A DNA stretch of 64,000 nucleotides, from the NCBI GenBank assembly GCA_963839615.1, contig CAWIVY010000011.1:186001-250000 (forward strand), given 5' to 3'. A program made the position numbers and the translations under genes. Position 1 is the first letter of the stretch. The number at the start of each line of letters is the position of its first letter. Under the pieces are notes generated by a model. That model was given only the letters and a program-made list of their open reading frames with translations, did no database searches and was not told where the DNA came from. The stretch comes from DASQMT01 sp963839615. GTDB taxonomy: Bacteria; Actinomycetota; Thermoleophilia; Solirubrobacterales; Solirubrobacteraceae. Shown piece by piece: positions 1-8,419 of this stretch.

Positions 1-195
1 GCCGGCCGCGAGGAAGACGAGCAGCGGGCGCAGCCGCTTCCCCCCGGCACGGATCGTCGAGCCCGCATGCTCGGCGAGCAGCGCGCCGTGCGACCGCGCC
101 AGCGTCTCGAGACGCTCTTCCAGGCGCGTCATCAGCGCCGGCACGTGCGCGCCGCCGGCCTCGACGAGCGCGAGCACCTGCTCGGCGCTGCTCAC
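1..195 (-). CDS. polyprenyl diphosphate synthase, N-terminal fragment (cut by window edge)
   Basis: Only the first 65 residues are inside the window. They contain the motif GGKRLRPLLVFLAAG, the conserved lysine/arginine substrate-binding stretch near the N-terminus of trans-isoprenyl diphosphate synthases. The family builds the long isoprenoid tail of quinones. The start is GTG and overlaps the TGA of the upstream menG by four bases (GTGA), so the two are probably translationally coupled. A prenyl synthase next to the menaquinone methyltransferase fits side-chain supply for menaquinone. The DDxxD motifs lie outside the window, so the product length is unknown. Confidence 0.8.
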   Translation of the reverse strand, partial: MSSAEQVLALVEAGGAHVPALMTRLEERLETLARSHGALLAEHAGSTIRAGGKRLRPLLVFLAAG

Positions 196-899
196 CGCAC
201 CGTCCCGGAGTGCAGGGCGATGATGCCGCCGGCGGTGAGGATCCAGCGCACGTCGGTCAGGCCAGCCTCGGCCAGCCTTCCGCCCAGCTGCTCGGGCGCG
301 GGGAAGCGCTTGACCGAGCTGGGCAGGTACGCGTAGGCGTCGGGATCGCCGGCGATCCGGCCCAGCGCCGGGATCACGCGGTCGAACCAGATCGAGAAGA
401 AGGTCGAGAGCGGCGGCCGTTGCGGCACCGTGATCTCCAGCACGACGACGCGGCCGCCCGGCCGCACCACGCGGGCCATCTCGGCCAGCCCGCGATCGAG
501 GTCGGAGAAGTTGCGCGCCCCGAAGCCGACGGTGGCAGCATCGAAGCTGCCGTCGGGATATGGCAGCTCGAGCGCGTTTGCCCACTCCCAGCGGACCGCG
601 GCGGACTTCTCGCGCGCCCGGTCCAGCATCGCCTCGGAGAAGTCCGAGCCGACGATCTCGCCTGCCGGGCCTACGCGCCGTGCGAGCTCGATCGCCAGGT
701 CCCCGGTGCCCGAGGCCACGTCGAGTGCGCGGCCGCCCGGCTGCAGCGCGGCGAGGTCGGCGGCGCGCTCGCGCCAGCGGTGGTGCAGCCCGGCCGTCAT
801 GACCGAGTTCATCAGGTCGTAGACGCGCGCGATGCGATCGAACATCGCACGCACCTGACCCTCCTCCAACGTGCCCGTCAGGGCCTCAGGCGACGCCAT
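192..899 (-). CDS. menG: demethylmenaquinone methyltransferase (MenG/UbiE family)
   Basis: 235 residues, the usual size for the family. A class I SAM-binding motif, DVASGTGDL, lies near residue 60. The N-terminal VRAMFDRIARVYDLMN and the internal GFGARNFSDL and RPGGRVVVLE stretches are UbiE/MenG signatures. The enzyme methylates demethylmenaquinone in the last step of menaquinone synthesis. The ATG start lies 12 bp after the stop of the cytochrome subunit gene, so it may be co-transcribed with the qcr genes, whose complex oxidises menaquinol. Whether the substrate is demethylmenaquinone or a ubiquinone precursor is inferred from the menaquinol-type complex next door. Confidence 0.9.
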   Translation of the reverse strand: MASPEALTGTLEEGQVRAMFDRIARVYDLMNSVMTAGLHHRWRERAADLAALQPGGRALDVASGTGDLAIELARRVGPAGEIVGSDFSEAMLDRAREKSAAVRWEWANALELPYPDGSFDAATVGFGARNFSDLDRGLAEMARVVRPGGRVVVLEITVPQRPPLSTFFSIWFDRVIPALGRIAGDPDAYAYLPSSVKRFPAPEQLGGRLAEAGLTDVRWILTAGGIIALHSGTVR

Positions 900-911
900 G
901 CGGAGAGCCTG

Positions 912-1619
912 TTACTCGCCGCGGAGCTGCGCCAGGAAGTCGACCATCGCGGTCTTCTTCTCCTCCGGCAGGCCGGCGAAGGAGGGCATCGGCGCGGTCG
1001 GGTTCTCGAGCGTCCGCAGGATCGCCGCCCGTGGCAGCTTGCTCGCGATGTCCGTCAGGTCCGGCCCCGGACCGCCGTTGCCGTTCTCGCCGATCTTGTG
1101 ACACGCGAGGCAACCCGACTGCGCGACGACGAGCTTGCCCGGCTCGTACTGCTCGGCCACCTTGTACTCGATCTCGTTCGGCGAGCCGGCGACCGCTCCG
1201 AGGTAGGTCAGATAGGCCATCGCGCAGATCGTGAAGATGCCGGCGATCGTCGCGATCGGGCGCCGCTCCGGCCGCCGCTCGGGGCCGCGATCGATGAACG
1301 GCAGCATGATCAGCAGGATCATGCAGACGGTCGGGATGCCGATCGTCGCGAGCGGCGTCAGCACCGCCGGCTTGATCACGCGCAGGAGCTCGAAGAGGAA
1401 GAAGAAGTACCACTCCGGCCGCGGCACGTAGGTCGTCGTCGTCGGATCCGCCTTCGGCCCGAGCTCCGCGCCCAGGACGATCGAGAGCGTGATGATCGAG
1501 AGCATCACGACGCACGCCATGGCGCCGTCCTTCGCGACCGCATAGGGGAAGAACGGCTTCCCCTGGGCCTTCAGCAGCGAGTACTCGCGGAGGTAGAGCT
1601 CCTTCTCGCGCTGGTTCAC
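912..1619 (-). CDS. qcrC: menaquinol:cytochrome c reductase, cytochrome b C-terminal / cytochrome c subunit
   Basis: 235 residues. The first two thirds are the C-terminal half of cytochrome b (subunit IV-like), with the quinol-oxidation motif PEWY near residue 68 and three hydrophobic helices. The last third is a class I cytochrome c domain with the haem-binding motif CLACH near residue 160 and a possible Met ligand in PMPSFAG. This fused layout is known from Bacillus-type QcrC. It uses a GTG start one base after the qcrB stop. It follows qcrA and qcrB in a tight operon encoding the membrane complex that oxidises menaquinol and reduces cytochrome c. Confidence 0.9.
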   Translation of the reverse strand: MNQREKELYLREYSLLKAQGKPFFPYAVAKDGAMACVVMLSIITLSIVLGAELGPKADPTTTTYVPRPEWYFFFLFELLRVIKPAVLTPLATIGIPTVCMILLIMLPFIDRGPERRPERRPIATIAGIFTICAMAYLTYLGAVAGSPNEIEYKVAEQYEPGKLVVAQSGCLACHKIGENGNGGPGPDLTDIASKLPRAAILRTLENPTAPMPSFAGLPEEKKTAMVDFLAQLRGE

Positions 1620-1620
1620 G

Positions 1621-2415
1621 CTAGATCCGCTCCTCGCGGATGCCGTCGCCGCTCTCGGCCCTGATCCACGGCGGCGCGGTCGTCCCCAGGCGGGTGACGA
1701 GGTACAGGTGCGCGCCGATCAGCGCGGCGATCGCCCCGGGCAGCAGCAGCATGTGAATCGCGTAGAAGCGCGACAGCGTCGTCGCGCCGAACTCGGCGCC
1801 GCCGCGCAGGAAGTCGGCCAGGAACGGGCCTGCGAGCGGCCCCGTGCCGGTGATGTTCGACGCCACGACCGTGGCCCAGTAGGAGCGCTGGTCGAACGGG
1901 AGCAAGTAGCCGGTCAGCGACATCACGAAGGTCAGGATCAGCAGCACGACCCCGATCAGCCAGTTGAGCTCGCGCGGGTACTTGTAGGCCCCGAAGAAGA
2001 ACGTGCGCGCCATGTGCAGGAAGATCAGGATCACCATCACCGACGAGCCCCACTTGTGCATCCCGCGCACGAACTCGCCGAGGAACACCTCGTTGGTGAT
2101 GTGGCGCGTCGACTCGTAGGCGTGCGTGATCGACGGGTCGTAGTACATCGCCAGGAACACGCCCGTGACGGCCTGCGACAGGAAGGCGAACAGGGTCGCC
2201 GAACCAAGCGTGTAGAACCAGTTGGTCCCCTTCGGGACCTTGCGGAACATCAGCCAGCGGGCGAACCCCGACAGCGACGTGCGCTCGTCGACCCAGTCGA
2301 CGGTCGCGATCCCGGCCTCCTTGGCGTGGTCGAGCGGCTTGACCCGCTCGGCCTCTCCCGGGCGCTTGGGCTTGGGCTGGAGTGCGGACGGAAGGGGTGG
2401 AAGCGGGAGCTTCAT
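1621..2415 (-). CDS. qcrB: menaquinol:cytochrome c reductase, cytochrome b N-terminal subunit
   Basis: 264 residues with four hydrophobic helices. Two pairs of histidines suit the two b-haems: RGMHKW and FLHMAR, then YAIHMLLLPG and IGAHLYLV. The sequence matches the short, b6-type N-terminal cytochrome b, with the C-terminal half encoded by the next gene. The basic N-terminus is cytoplasmic-looking. The ATG start is three bases after the qcrA stop. It provides the haem core of the quinol-oxidising complex. Confidence 0.93.
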   Translation of the reverse strand: MKLPLPPLPSALQPKPKRPGEAERVKPLDHAKEAGIATVDWVDERTSLSGFARWLMFRKVPKGTNWFYTLGSATLFAFLSQAVTGVFLAMYYDPSITHAYESTRHITNEVFLGEFVRGMHKWGSSVMVILIFLHMARTFFFGAYKYPRELNWLIGVVLLILTFVMSLTGYLLPFDQRSYWATVVASNITGTGPLAGPFLADFLRGGAEFGATTLSRFYAIHMLLLPGAIAALIGAHLYLVTRLGTTAPPWIRAESGDGIREERI

Positions 2416-2418
2416 CGG

Positions 2419-3096
2419 CTAGTCCATCTTCGGCGTCGAGAAGCGGGGCGGGTAGAGGTACTGGCCGATGCCGTCGAGGTCCTGTGCGGGATCGCGGTAG
2501 GACGGGAAGCGGCGGAACTCGCTGTTCACGGAGTAGCGGGCGCCGACCTCGACCTGGCCGCCGCGCACGCGGGTGTAGAACCGGTCGAGCGGCCGCACGG
2601 GCGGGCCGCCGTCGACCTGGCCGCTGAAGTCGTAGACGCCGCCGTGACACGGGCAGATGAAGCGCTTGGCGGCGTCGACGTAGCGCACCGGGCAGCCGAG
2701 GTGCATGCAACGGGTGGAGACCGCGATGAACTGCTCGTCGTACCCGGGCGGGTTGGGCGGCGCGTCGTCGGCGTTGCGCGCGCGCACGTAGATCGTCGTC
2801 CTGCCGACCTGGCCGATGCCGGCGACCTCGGTGATCACGCGCGGAACGTAGGTGTCGTCGGGGAAGTCCTCGGTCGGCCCGATCGGCTTCCACTTCACCG
2901 GCGGCCGGTCGAACAGCGCCGATCCGGTGGCGAAGCCGAGCGCCGGCAACGTGAACGCCATGACCGCGGTCGCGCCGGCTCCATGGGCCGTCAGCGTCAT
3001 CATGCGGCGGCGCGTGATCGTCTCGCCCTCGAAGGCGCCGGGCATCCCACGGTCCAGCGTGTACTTGCTCTTGGGCTCTTTGCGTCCGTCGGCCAT
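2419..3096 (-). CDS. qcrA: Rieske iron-sulfur subunit of the menaquinol:cytochrome c reductase
   Basis: 225 residues from the chosen ATG. A twin-arginine-like ITRRRMMTL followed by a hydrophobic stretch (residues 27-60) gives a Tat-type membrane anchor. The 2Fe-2S cluster motifs are CMHLGC (about residue 130; usually CTHLGC) and CPCHGG (about residue 148). This is the first gene of the qcr operon. The frame stays open 37 codons upstream but that part is basic and lacks a family match, so the internal ATG was preferred, although it has no clear Shine-Dalgarno sequence. It passes electrons from menaquinol to the cytochrome c domain. Confidence 0.92.
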   Translation of the reverse strand: MADGRKEPKSKYTLDRGMPGAFEGETITRRRMMTLTAHGAGATAVMAFTLPALGFATGSALFDRPPVKWKPIGPTEDFPDDTYVPRVITEVAGIGQVGRTTIYVRARNADDAPPNPPGYDEQFIAVSTRCMHLGCPVRYVDAAKRFICPCHGGVYDFSGQVDGGPPVRPLDRFYTRVRGGQVEVGARYSVNSEFRRFPSYRDPAQDLDGIGQYLYPPRFSTPKMD

Positions 3097-3166
3097 GGCG
3101 GGCGAGGAACAATATCGACGCCGAGCGCCGTCTGGGTCGCAACGTGGCGCCCGCGAGGGCAGCGGG

Positions 3167-3673
3167 TCAGCGGGCCGGCGCGGCGGCGCGCAGCGCCTGA
3201 GCCGCACCCTCGCCGCCGGCCCGTGCGGCGGCCTTCGCGGACTCGAGCTCTGGCCCCCCGCCGTGCGCCACGGCGGCCGCTCCGGCGGCCCACACCGCGC
3301 CGGCGCGCTCGGGGTCGCCCTCGGCGTGGGCCTGGGCGGCCAGCGAGATCACGTCGGCCAGCTCGGAGACCGCGGCGAGGTCACCGATCTCGGCCAGCCG
3401 TGCGAGTCCGAGCGCGAACAGGCGGTCGCCCGCGAGCAGCGCCAGGTCGGGATCGTCCGGCCGCAGGACGCGACCGGAGCCGTAGTGCTGCAGGTAGCCC
3501 TCGTAGATCGCCTCGACCAGCAGCGCGTAGTCCTCCTCGCGCCCGGCCGCGCGCGGTCCGGCGGCTGCGGCGAGTCCGGGCCCGCCCTCCACCGGTGCGC
3601 CATCGTCCACGACGCCGGCGATCAGGCCGCCGTCGCCGCGCAGCAGCTCCGCGAGCCGCGCCTGCGGGCTCAA
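3167..3673 (-). CDS. unknown 168-residue helical protein coupled to hemL
   Basis: The TTG start overlaps the hemL stop (TTGA), so translation is probably coupled. The protein is Ala/Leu-rich and predicted all-helical, with no signal peptide. The stretch LALLAGDRLFALGLARLAEIGD loosely resembles the GD helix that follows the first Asp-rich motif in polyprenyl synthases, but no DDxxD motif is present, so no enzyme function is assigned. It sits between the haem-precursor genes and the qcr operon, which suggests but does not prove a link to haem or quinone metabolism. Confidence 0.7.
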   Translation of the reverse strand: MSPQARLAELLRGDGGLIAGVVDDGAPVEGGPGLAAAAGPRAAGREEDYALLVEAIYEGYLQHYGSGRVLRPDDPDLALLAGDRLFALGLARLAEIGDLAAVSELADVISLAAQAHAEGDPERAGAVWAAGAAAVAHGGGPELESAKAAARAGGEGAAQALRAAAPAR

Positions 3674-4956
3674 CGGGAGATCTCCGAGAACGCCGCGGCT
3701 GCGGCCTCGAGCGTGCGCGTGACCAGCTCGGGCGTGTGTGCGAGCGACGGGAACCAGGCCTCGAACTGGGACGGCGGCGGATAGACGCCACGCGCCAGGA
3801 GCGCGCGGCACCAGGTGCCGTAGGCGTCGGCGTCGCAAGCTGCGGCGCCCGCGTAGTCGCGCACATGCTCGGCGCTGAAGAACACCGTCAGCAGGCCGGG
3901 CGCCCAGGAGATCTGCACCGGCCGGTCGCCGGCGGCCTCGCGCAGGCCGTCGGCGAGCGTCTCGGTCGTCGCCGCCAGGTGCAAGTAGGCGTTCTCGTCG
4001 AGCAGCTCGAGCGTCGCCCGGCCGGCGGCCACCGCGAGCGGGTTCCCGCTCAGCGTGCCGGCCTGGTAGACGTCGCCCGCCGGCGCGATCCGGCTCATCA
4101 GCTCCACCGAGGCGCCGTAGGCGGCGGCGGGCAGCCCGCCCCCGATCACCTTGCCCAGCACCGTGACGTCGGGCGTCACCCCGGTCAGCTCCTGGGCGCC
4201 CCCGGCGGAGACGCGGAAGCCGGTGATCACCTCGTCGAAGACCAGCAGCGCGCCGTGCTCGGTCGCCAGTTCGCGCGCCAGCTCGAGGAATCCCGGCTCG
4301 GGCAGGACGAGGCCCATGTTCGCCGGGTAGGGCTCGGCGAGCAGCGCGGCCACCTCGTGCCCCGCGAGCGCCTCACGCAGCGCCGCCTCGTCGTTCCACG
4401 GCACGACGACGGTCCCGCGCACCGCCGACTCGGGGACCCCGGGCGAGGAAGGGATGCCCTGCGTCGCGAGGCCGGAGCCGGCCTGCGCCAGCAACCCGTC
4501 GACGTGGCCGTGGTATGCGCCGGCGAACTTCACCAGCGTTTCGCGGCCGGTCACGGCGCGCGCGAGCCGGATCGCGCTCATCGACGCCTCGGTGCCCGAG
4601 GAGGTCATCCGCAGCATGTCGACGCCGGGCATCCGCTGCGCGACCTGCTCGGCGAGCTCCACCTCGCCGGCCGTCGGCGCGCCGAAGCTCGTGCCCTGCG
4701 CCGCCGCATCGGTGACCGCCGTCAGCACGGCAGGGTGAGCGTGCCCGAGGATCATCGGGCCCCACGAGCAGACGTAGTCGACGTAGGTGTTGCCGTCGAC
4801 GTCGGTGATCTCCGCGCCGGCGGCCCGCTCGATGAAGATCGGGTCGCGGCCGATCGCGCGCATGGCGCGCACCGGCGAGTTCACGCCGCCCGGCAGGACG
4901 CGCAGGGCGCGCGCGTAGAGCTCCGCCGAACGCGTGTCCGAGAGTGAGCTGGTCAG
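3670..4956 (-). CDS. hemL: glutamate-1-semialdehyde 2,1-aminomutase
   Basis: PLP enzyme converting glutamate-1-semialdehyde to 5-aminolevulinate, the tetrapyrrole precursor. Motifs include LPGGVNSPVRAM at the N-terminus, YVCSWGPMILGHAHP, the cofactor Asp in LLVFDEVITGFR, and the PLP lysine in VTVLGKVIGGGLP. There is no ATG, GTG or TTG in frame between the upstream stop and the conserved N-terminus. The best start is CTG, overlapping the TGA of the upstream gene and preceded by GGAAGAGGAG. This gives 428 residues, the normal length. The next in-frame GTG would delete part of the conserved N-terminus. Confidence 0.92.
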   Translation of the reverse strand: MTSSLSDTRSAELYARALRVLPGGVNSPVRAMRAIGRDPIFIERAAGAEITDVDGNTYVDYVCSWGPMILGHAHPAVLTAVTDAAAQGTSFGAPTAGEVELAEQVAQRMPGVDMLRMTSSGTEASMSAIRLARAVTGRETLVKFAGAYHGHVDGLLAQAGSGLATQGIPSSPGVPESAVRGTVVVPWNDEAALREALAGHEVAALLAEPYPANMGLVLPEPGFLELARELATEHGALLVFDEVITGFRVSAGGAQELTGVTPDVTVLGKVIGGGLPAAAYGASVELMSRIAPAGDVYQAGTLSGNPLAVAAGRATLELLDENAYLHLAATTETLADGLREAAGDRPVQISWAPGLLTVFFSAEHVRDYAGAAACDADAYGTWCRALLARGVYPPPSQFEAWFPSLAHTPELVTRTLEAAAAAFSEISR

Positions 4957-6044
4957 CGCGCGTGCTCCTCTTCCCAGCGCTTGAACGCGTCGGTGAAGTA
5001 GAGCATCCGCACCTTCTTGAACTCGGTGCTCGAGTAGAGCGTCGCGCGCTCCTCGATCCCCGTCGCCTCGGCGATCGAGTCGAGGATCGCGTCGCACTCC
5101 TCCTTCGAGCGCCCGTGGGCCATCGTGAAGACGGAGTAGGGCCAGTCGGGGTAGGTCGGGCGCTCGTAGCAGTGCGAGATGCCGCGGAATGCGGCCATCC
5201 GCTTGCCGATCTGGAGGATCTCGGGCTCGGGCACCGCCCATACGCCCATGCCGTTGGCCGAGAAGCCTGCCCGGCGGTGGTAGAGGATCGCCGCGACGCG
5301 CCGCAGGCCGCCGCGCTCCTTCAGCGAGGCGAGCCGCTCGAGCACGGTCTCGACCGGAACTCCGAGGCGCTCGGCGGCGGGCGCGTAGGGCTCGGCCACG
5401 ACCGGCATCGGGCCCTGCGTGGCCCGGACGGTCGCGATGTCCTCCTCGCTCAGCTCGATCGGGTCGAGCTCCAGCGGCTCGGCCGCTTCGCCGGCCGCGC
5501 TGAGCGCGTCCGTGCCGCCCTCCATCTCGAGGTCCATGCGGATCTTGAACAGCTTGAGCGTCGGGAGCTGGCGGATCGACTCGGCGCCGGTGCGCTCCGC
5601 GATCACGTCGAGCGTGCCCTGGAGCCCGAGCGTGGACTCGCGCTCGACCGCGATCGTGAACCAGAGGTTGAAGTCGTGGTCGCGCAGGTAGTTGTGCGTG
5701 ACCCCGGGATGCGTGTTGATGAACTGCGCCGCCCGGTGCGGGTTGGCCGCGTCGACCTTCGCCGCGACCAGCATCGACGCATAGCCGAACGCGCGTGTGT
5801 CGAAGATCGGCGTTATCTCGCGGATGATCCGCTTGTCGAGCAGGTAGGAGACGCGCTCGAGCACCTGCTCCTCCGGGAGACCCGCAAGCCGCGCGACCGC
5901 GGCGAACGGGCGCGGGTCGAGCGGGAAGCTGCCCTGCATGAGGTTGAGCAGCTGCTTGTCGGCCTCGTCGAGCGGTACGGCCGACCCGCCCTTGCGGCTG
6001 CGCACCTTGGGCACGGCCCGTGCGGAGCTCGTCACATCAGCCAT
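4953..6044 (-). CDS. double Lrp/AsnC-type protein, AhbA-AhbB (sirohaem decarboxylase)-like fusion
   Basis: 363 residues made of two tandem units, each an Lrp-like winged helix plus a ligand-binding half: roughly residues 25-175 (LDEADKQLLNLMQGSFPLDPRP) and 190-360 (ELSEEDIATVRATQGPMP). Proteins of this kind act as sirohaem decarboxylase (AhbA/AhbB, NirDLGH) in the alternative haem and haem d1 pathways, though many are annotated as AsnC regulators. HNYLRDHDFNLWF and SHCYERPTYPDWPYSVF match the conserved His/Tyr/Arg region of that family. The ATG lies within the last codons of hemB, with AAGGA ten bases upstream. Enzyme or regulator cannot be decided from sequence alone. Confidence 0.8.
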   Translation of the reverse strand: MADVTSSARAVPKVRSRKGGSAVPLDEADKQLLNLMQGSFPLDPRPFAAVARLAGLPEEQVLERVSYLLDKRIIREITPIFDTRAFGYASMLVAAKVDAANPHRAAQFINTHPGVTHNYLRDHDFNLWFTIAVERESTLGLQGTLDVIAERTGAESIRQLPTLKLFKIRMDLEMEGGTDALSAAGEAAEPLELDPIELSEEDIATVRATQGPMPVVAEPYAPAAERLGVPVETVLERLASLKERGGLRRVAAILYHRRAGFSANGMGVWAVPEPEILQIGKRMAAFRGISHCYERPTYPDWPYSVFTMAHGRSKEECDAILDSIAEATGIEERATLYSSTEFKKVRMLYFTDAFKRWEEEHAR

Positions 6045-7003
6045 CGGGCCACATCCTTCGCGTGATAGGTGATCACGATGTCGGCGCCGGCACGGCGGAT
6101 GCCCGTCAGCGCCTCGAGCACCGCAGCGCGTTCGTCGAGCAGTCCGGCGGCCGCGGCCGACTTGAGCATCGCGTACTCGCCGCTGACGCTGTAGGCGGCG
6201 ACGGGAAGGTTCGTCGCGTCCTTGACGCGACGGATCACGTCGAGGTAGGGCAGCGCGGGCTTGACCATGATCACGTCGGCGCCCTCGGCCGCGTCGAGCT
6301 CGGCCTCGCGCACGCCCTCGCGCGCGTTCGCGGGATCCATCTGATAGCCGCGCCGGTCGCCCTGCACCGGCGCCGATTCGGCCGCCTCGCGGAACGGCCC
6401 GTAGAAAGCCGAGGCGTACTTGGCCGAGTAGGCCATGATCGGCGTCTCGGCGAGCCCGTGCTCGTCGAGCGCGGCCCGCAGCGCCCCGACGCGCCCGTCC
6501 ATCATGTCGCTCGGCGCGACGATGTCGGCGCCCGACTCGGCCTGCGAGACCGCCGTGCGCGCCAGCAACTCGAGCGTGAGGTCGTTGTCGACGACCCCGT
6601 CGGCCCGCAGCGCGCCGCAATGGCCGTGCGACGTGTACTCGCACAGGCAGAGGTCGCAGATCACGAGCAGGTCGGGATGGGCGGCCTTGATCGCGCGGGT
6701 CGCGAGCTGGACGATTCCCTCGTCGTCCCATGCGCCCGATCCCTCCTCGTCCTTGGCGGCCGGCAGGCCGAAGAGGAGCACGGCGGGGATCCCCAGCGCG
6801 GCGGCTTCACCCGCCTCCTCGACGGCGGCCGAGATCGAGAGGTGGTCGATCCCGGGCATGCTCGCGATCGGCACCCGCCCGTCGACGCCGTGGCGGACGA
6901 ACATCGGGTAGACGAGATGCGAGGCGGAGAGCTCGGTCTCCCGCACCAGGCCGCGCAGCAGGCCGGATTTGCGCAGGCGGCGCATGCGGGTGGCGGGGAA
7001 CAC
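6032..7003 (-). CDS. hemB: delta-aminolevulinic acid dehydratase (porphobilinogen synthase)
   Basis: 323 residues. The enzyme condenses two 5-aminolevulinates to porphobilinogen. The zinc-type cysteines appear in CDLCLCEYTSHGHC (Cys119, 121 and 129). The Schiff-base lysines are in AYSAKYASAF and IMVKPALPYLD. The GTG start was taken; ATG six codons later is a possible alternative. It is first in an apparent operon with the double Lrp-like protein, hemL and the 168-residue unknown, with overlapping junctions throughout, so two adjacent steps of tetrapyrrole synthesis are encoded together. Confidence 0.95.
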   Translation of the reverse strand: MFPATRMRRLRKSGLLRGLVRETELSASHLVYPMFVRHGVDGRVPIASMPGIDHLSISAAVEEAGEAAALGIPAVLLFGLPAAKDEEGSGAWDDEGIVQLATRAIKAAHPDLLVICDLCLCEYTSHGHCGALRADGVVDNDLTLELLARTAVSQAESGADIVAPSDMMDGRVGALRAALDEHGLAETPIMAYSAKYASAFYGPFREAAESAPVQGDRRGYQMDPANAREGVREAELDAAEGADVIMVKPALPYLDVIRRVKDATNLPVAAYSVSGEYAMLKSAAAAGLLDERAAVLEALTGIRRAGADIVITYHAKDVARWLM

Positions 7004-7060
7004 GCTTGCAGCTTAGAGGCCCACCAGCGCGAGGCTGACCCCCCGGCGGGCGCCGGCGCT

Positions 7061-8419
7061 CTAGGCGAAGCGACGCAGCGCCAGGCGTGCGATCAGCGCG
7101 AAGCCGACCGTAAGCCCGGCGAGATGTGCCAGCGGTGCGAGCAGCTCGCCCCCGCTGAGCGCGGCGTCCAGCGCGCTGAGCGCCGGCTTGAAGGGGAACG
7201 CCGCCGAGACGATCCGGATCACGTCGTAGAGCGTCTCGCCGACCGCCCCGGACGGCACCAGGGCGAGTGCGGCGACGGGCAGCGCGAGCATGAACGCGAG
7301 CAGCGACGCGGCCCGGACCTCGCGCGCGAGACCGCCGATCGCGACGCCGAGGGCGGCGAACGCGAGCGCCGCGAAGGCGAGCGCGAGCAACCAGAGCGGC
7401 GTGCGGCCCCAGTCGAGGTCCAGGATCGCGACGAGCACCGTCATCATCACCGCCGCGAGCGCCCAGGCGCACAATCCCGCCAGGCCGATCTTCTCCGCCA
7501 GCAGGCCGGTGCGGGAGACCAGCCCGCGCACCAGCCGTCCGAACGCGTGCTCCTCGCGCTCGAGCGCCAGCATCCCGGCGGCCAGCAGGAGCGTCACGAA
7601 CATCAGCGAGATCACCACCGCGACCTCGACGCCGAACACGTCGAGCGACGAGCTCGAGCCCGAGATCACCTTCCTGTCGACCGCCACCGGACTGCCGATC
7701 GAGGCGAGGATCGGCTTGGACACGTCGAGGTTGTCCGCGGCGAGGCGGGCGAAGCGGGCGACCTGCTGCAGGGCGACGCGGGAGCTCGAATCCTCGGGCA
7801 GCCGGGCGATCGCCCCTTCGATGATCGTCTGCGCGTTGCGCAACCCGAGGATGTCGACGTCGCCCACGACCGGCAGCGTCAGCGATCCGCCGACCACGAT
7901 CAGGTTGAGGTAGCGCGCGGCCTCCTTGAAGATCTCGTCCGAGAGGGCCTTGTTCGCATCGGCCAGCGTCGCGTCGATCGTGGCCTCCACGTAGCGCCGC
8001 TTGAGCGGGTTCTCGGCGCTGTAGTACACCTCGACGGCGGGCGGGTCGCCCCCGCCGAGTGCGAGCGTCCCCTGCAGCCGCTCGATCACGTCGGGTGGGA
8101 TCACCAGCGCGCCGAGCGCCTCGCCCGAGCGCACCTTCTCGATCGCTTCCTCACGCGAGTCGACGCGGATCGGGTCGACCGCGTCGAACAGCTCGGATGC
8201 GTACGTCGTCGCGTCGAGCCGCTCGCCGCCGAGCTCGATCTTCGCCTCGTCGGCCGGCACCAGGTTGGCGAAGGCGACCTTCGGCTTCGACGGGCCCGAC
8301 GAGAGCGCCGCGCCGACGAGCAGCGCCACGACGATCGGGTAGAGCACGAGCAGCGCCACAAGCAGCGGCGAACGGCGCAGGATCTGCAGGTCCTTGAGCA
8401 GCAGCCAGCGCACGCTCAA
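7061..8419 (-). CDS. ABC-2 type transporter permease
   Basis: 452 residues. One N-terminal transmembrane helix (LLVALLVLYPIVVALLVGAAL) is followed by a large extracytoplasmic domain of about 200 residues and then five or six C-terminal helices, the layout of ABC-2 family export permeases. The TTG start overlaps the TGA of the ATPase gene (TTGA), so the two are coupled. GTG two codons later is an alternative. The substrate cannot be told; such pairs export drugs, lipids or polymers. Confidence 0.85.
   Translation of the reverse strand: MSVRWLLLKDLQILRRSPLLVALLVLYPIVVALLVGAALSSGPSKPKVAFANLVPADEAKIELGGERLDATTYASELFDAVDPIRVDSREEAIEKVRSGEALGALVIPPDVIERLQGTLALGGGDPPAVEVYYSAENPLKRRYVEATIDATLADANKALSDEIFKEAARYLNLIVVGGSLTLPVVGDVDILGLRNAQTIIEGAIARLPEDSSSRVALQQVARFARLAADNLDVSKPILASIGSPVAVDRKVISGSSSSLDVFGVEVAVVISLMFVTLLLAAGMLALEREEHAFGRLVRGLVSRTGLLAEKIGLAGLCAWALAAVMMTVLVAILDLDWGRTPLWLLALAFAALAFAALGVAIGGLAREVRAASLLAFMLALPVAALALVPSGAVGETLYDVIRIVSAAFPFKPALSALDAALSGGELLAPLAHLAGLTVGFALIARLALRRFA

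Noticed and set aside
4790..4880. Internal GTG/ATG as the hemL start
   Set aside because: It would delete the conserved LPGGVNSPVR region and shorten the enzyme below the normal size.
1708..4947. A very long open frame on the plus strand opposite the qcr and hem genes
   Set aside because: It is Arg/Ala/Gly-rich, matches no domain and lies wholly antisense to well-identified genes; such frames are expected at this GC content. The same holds for many others, for example those opposite gyrA and the kinase cluster.
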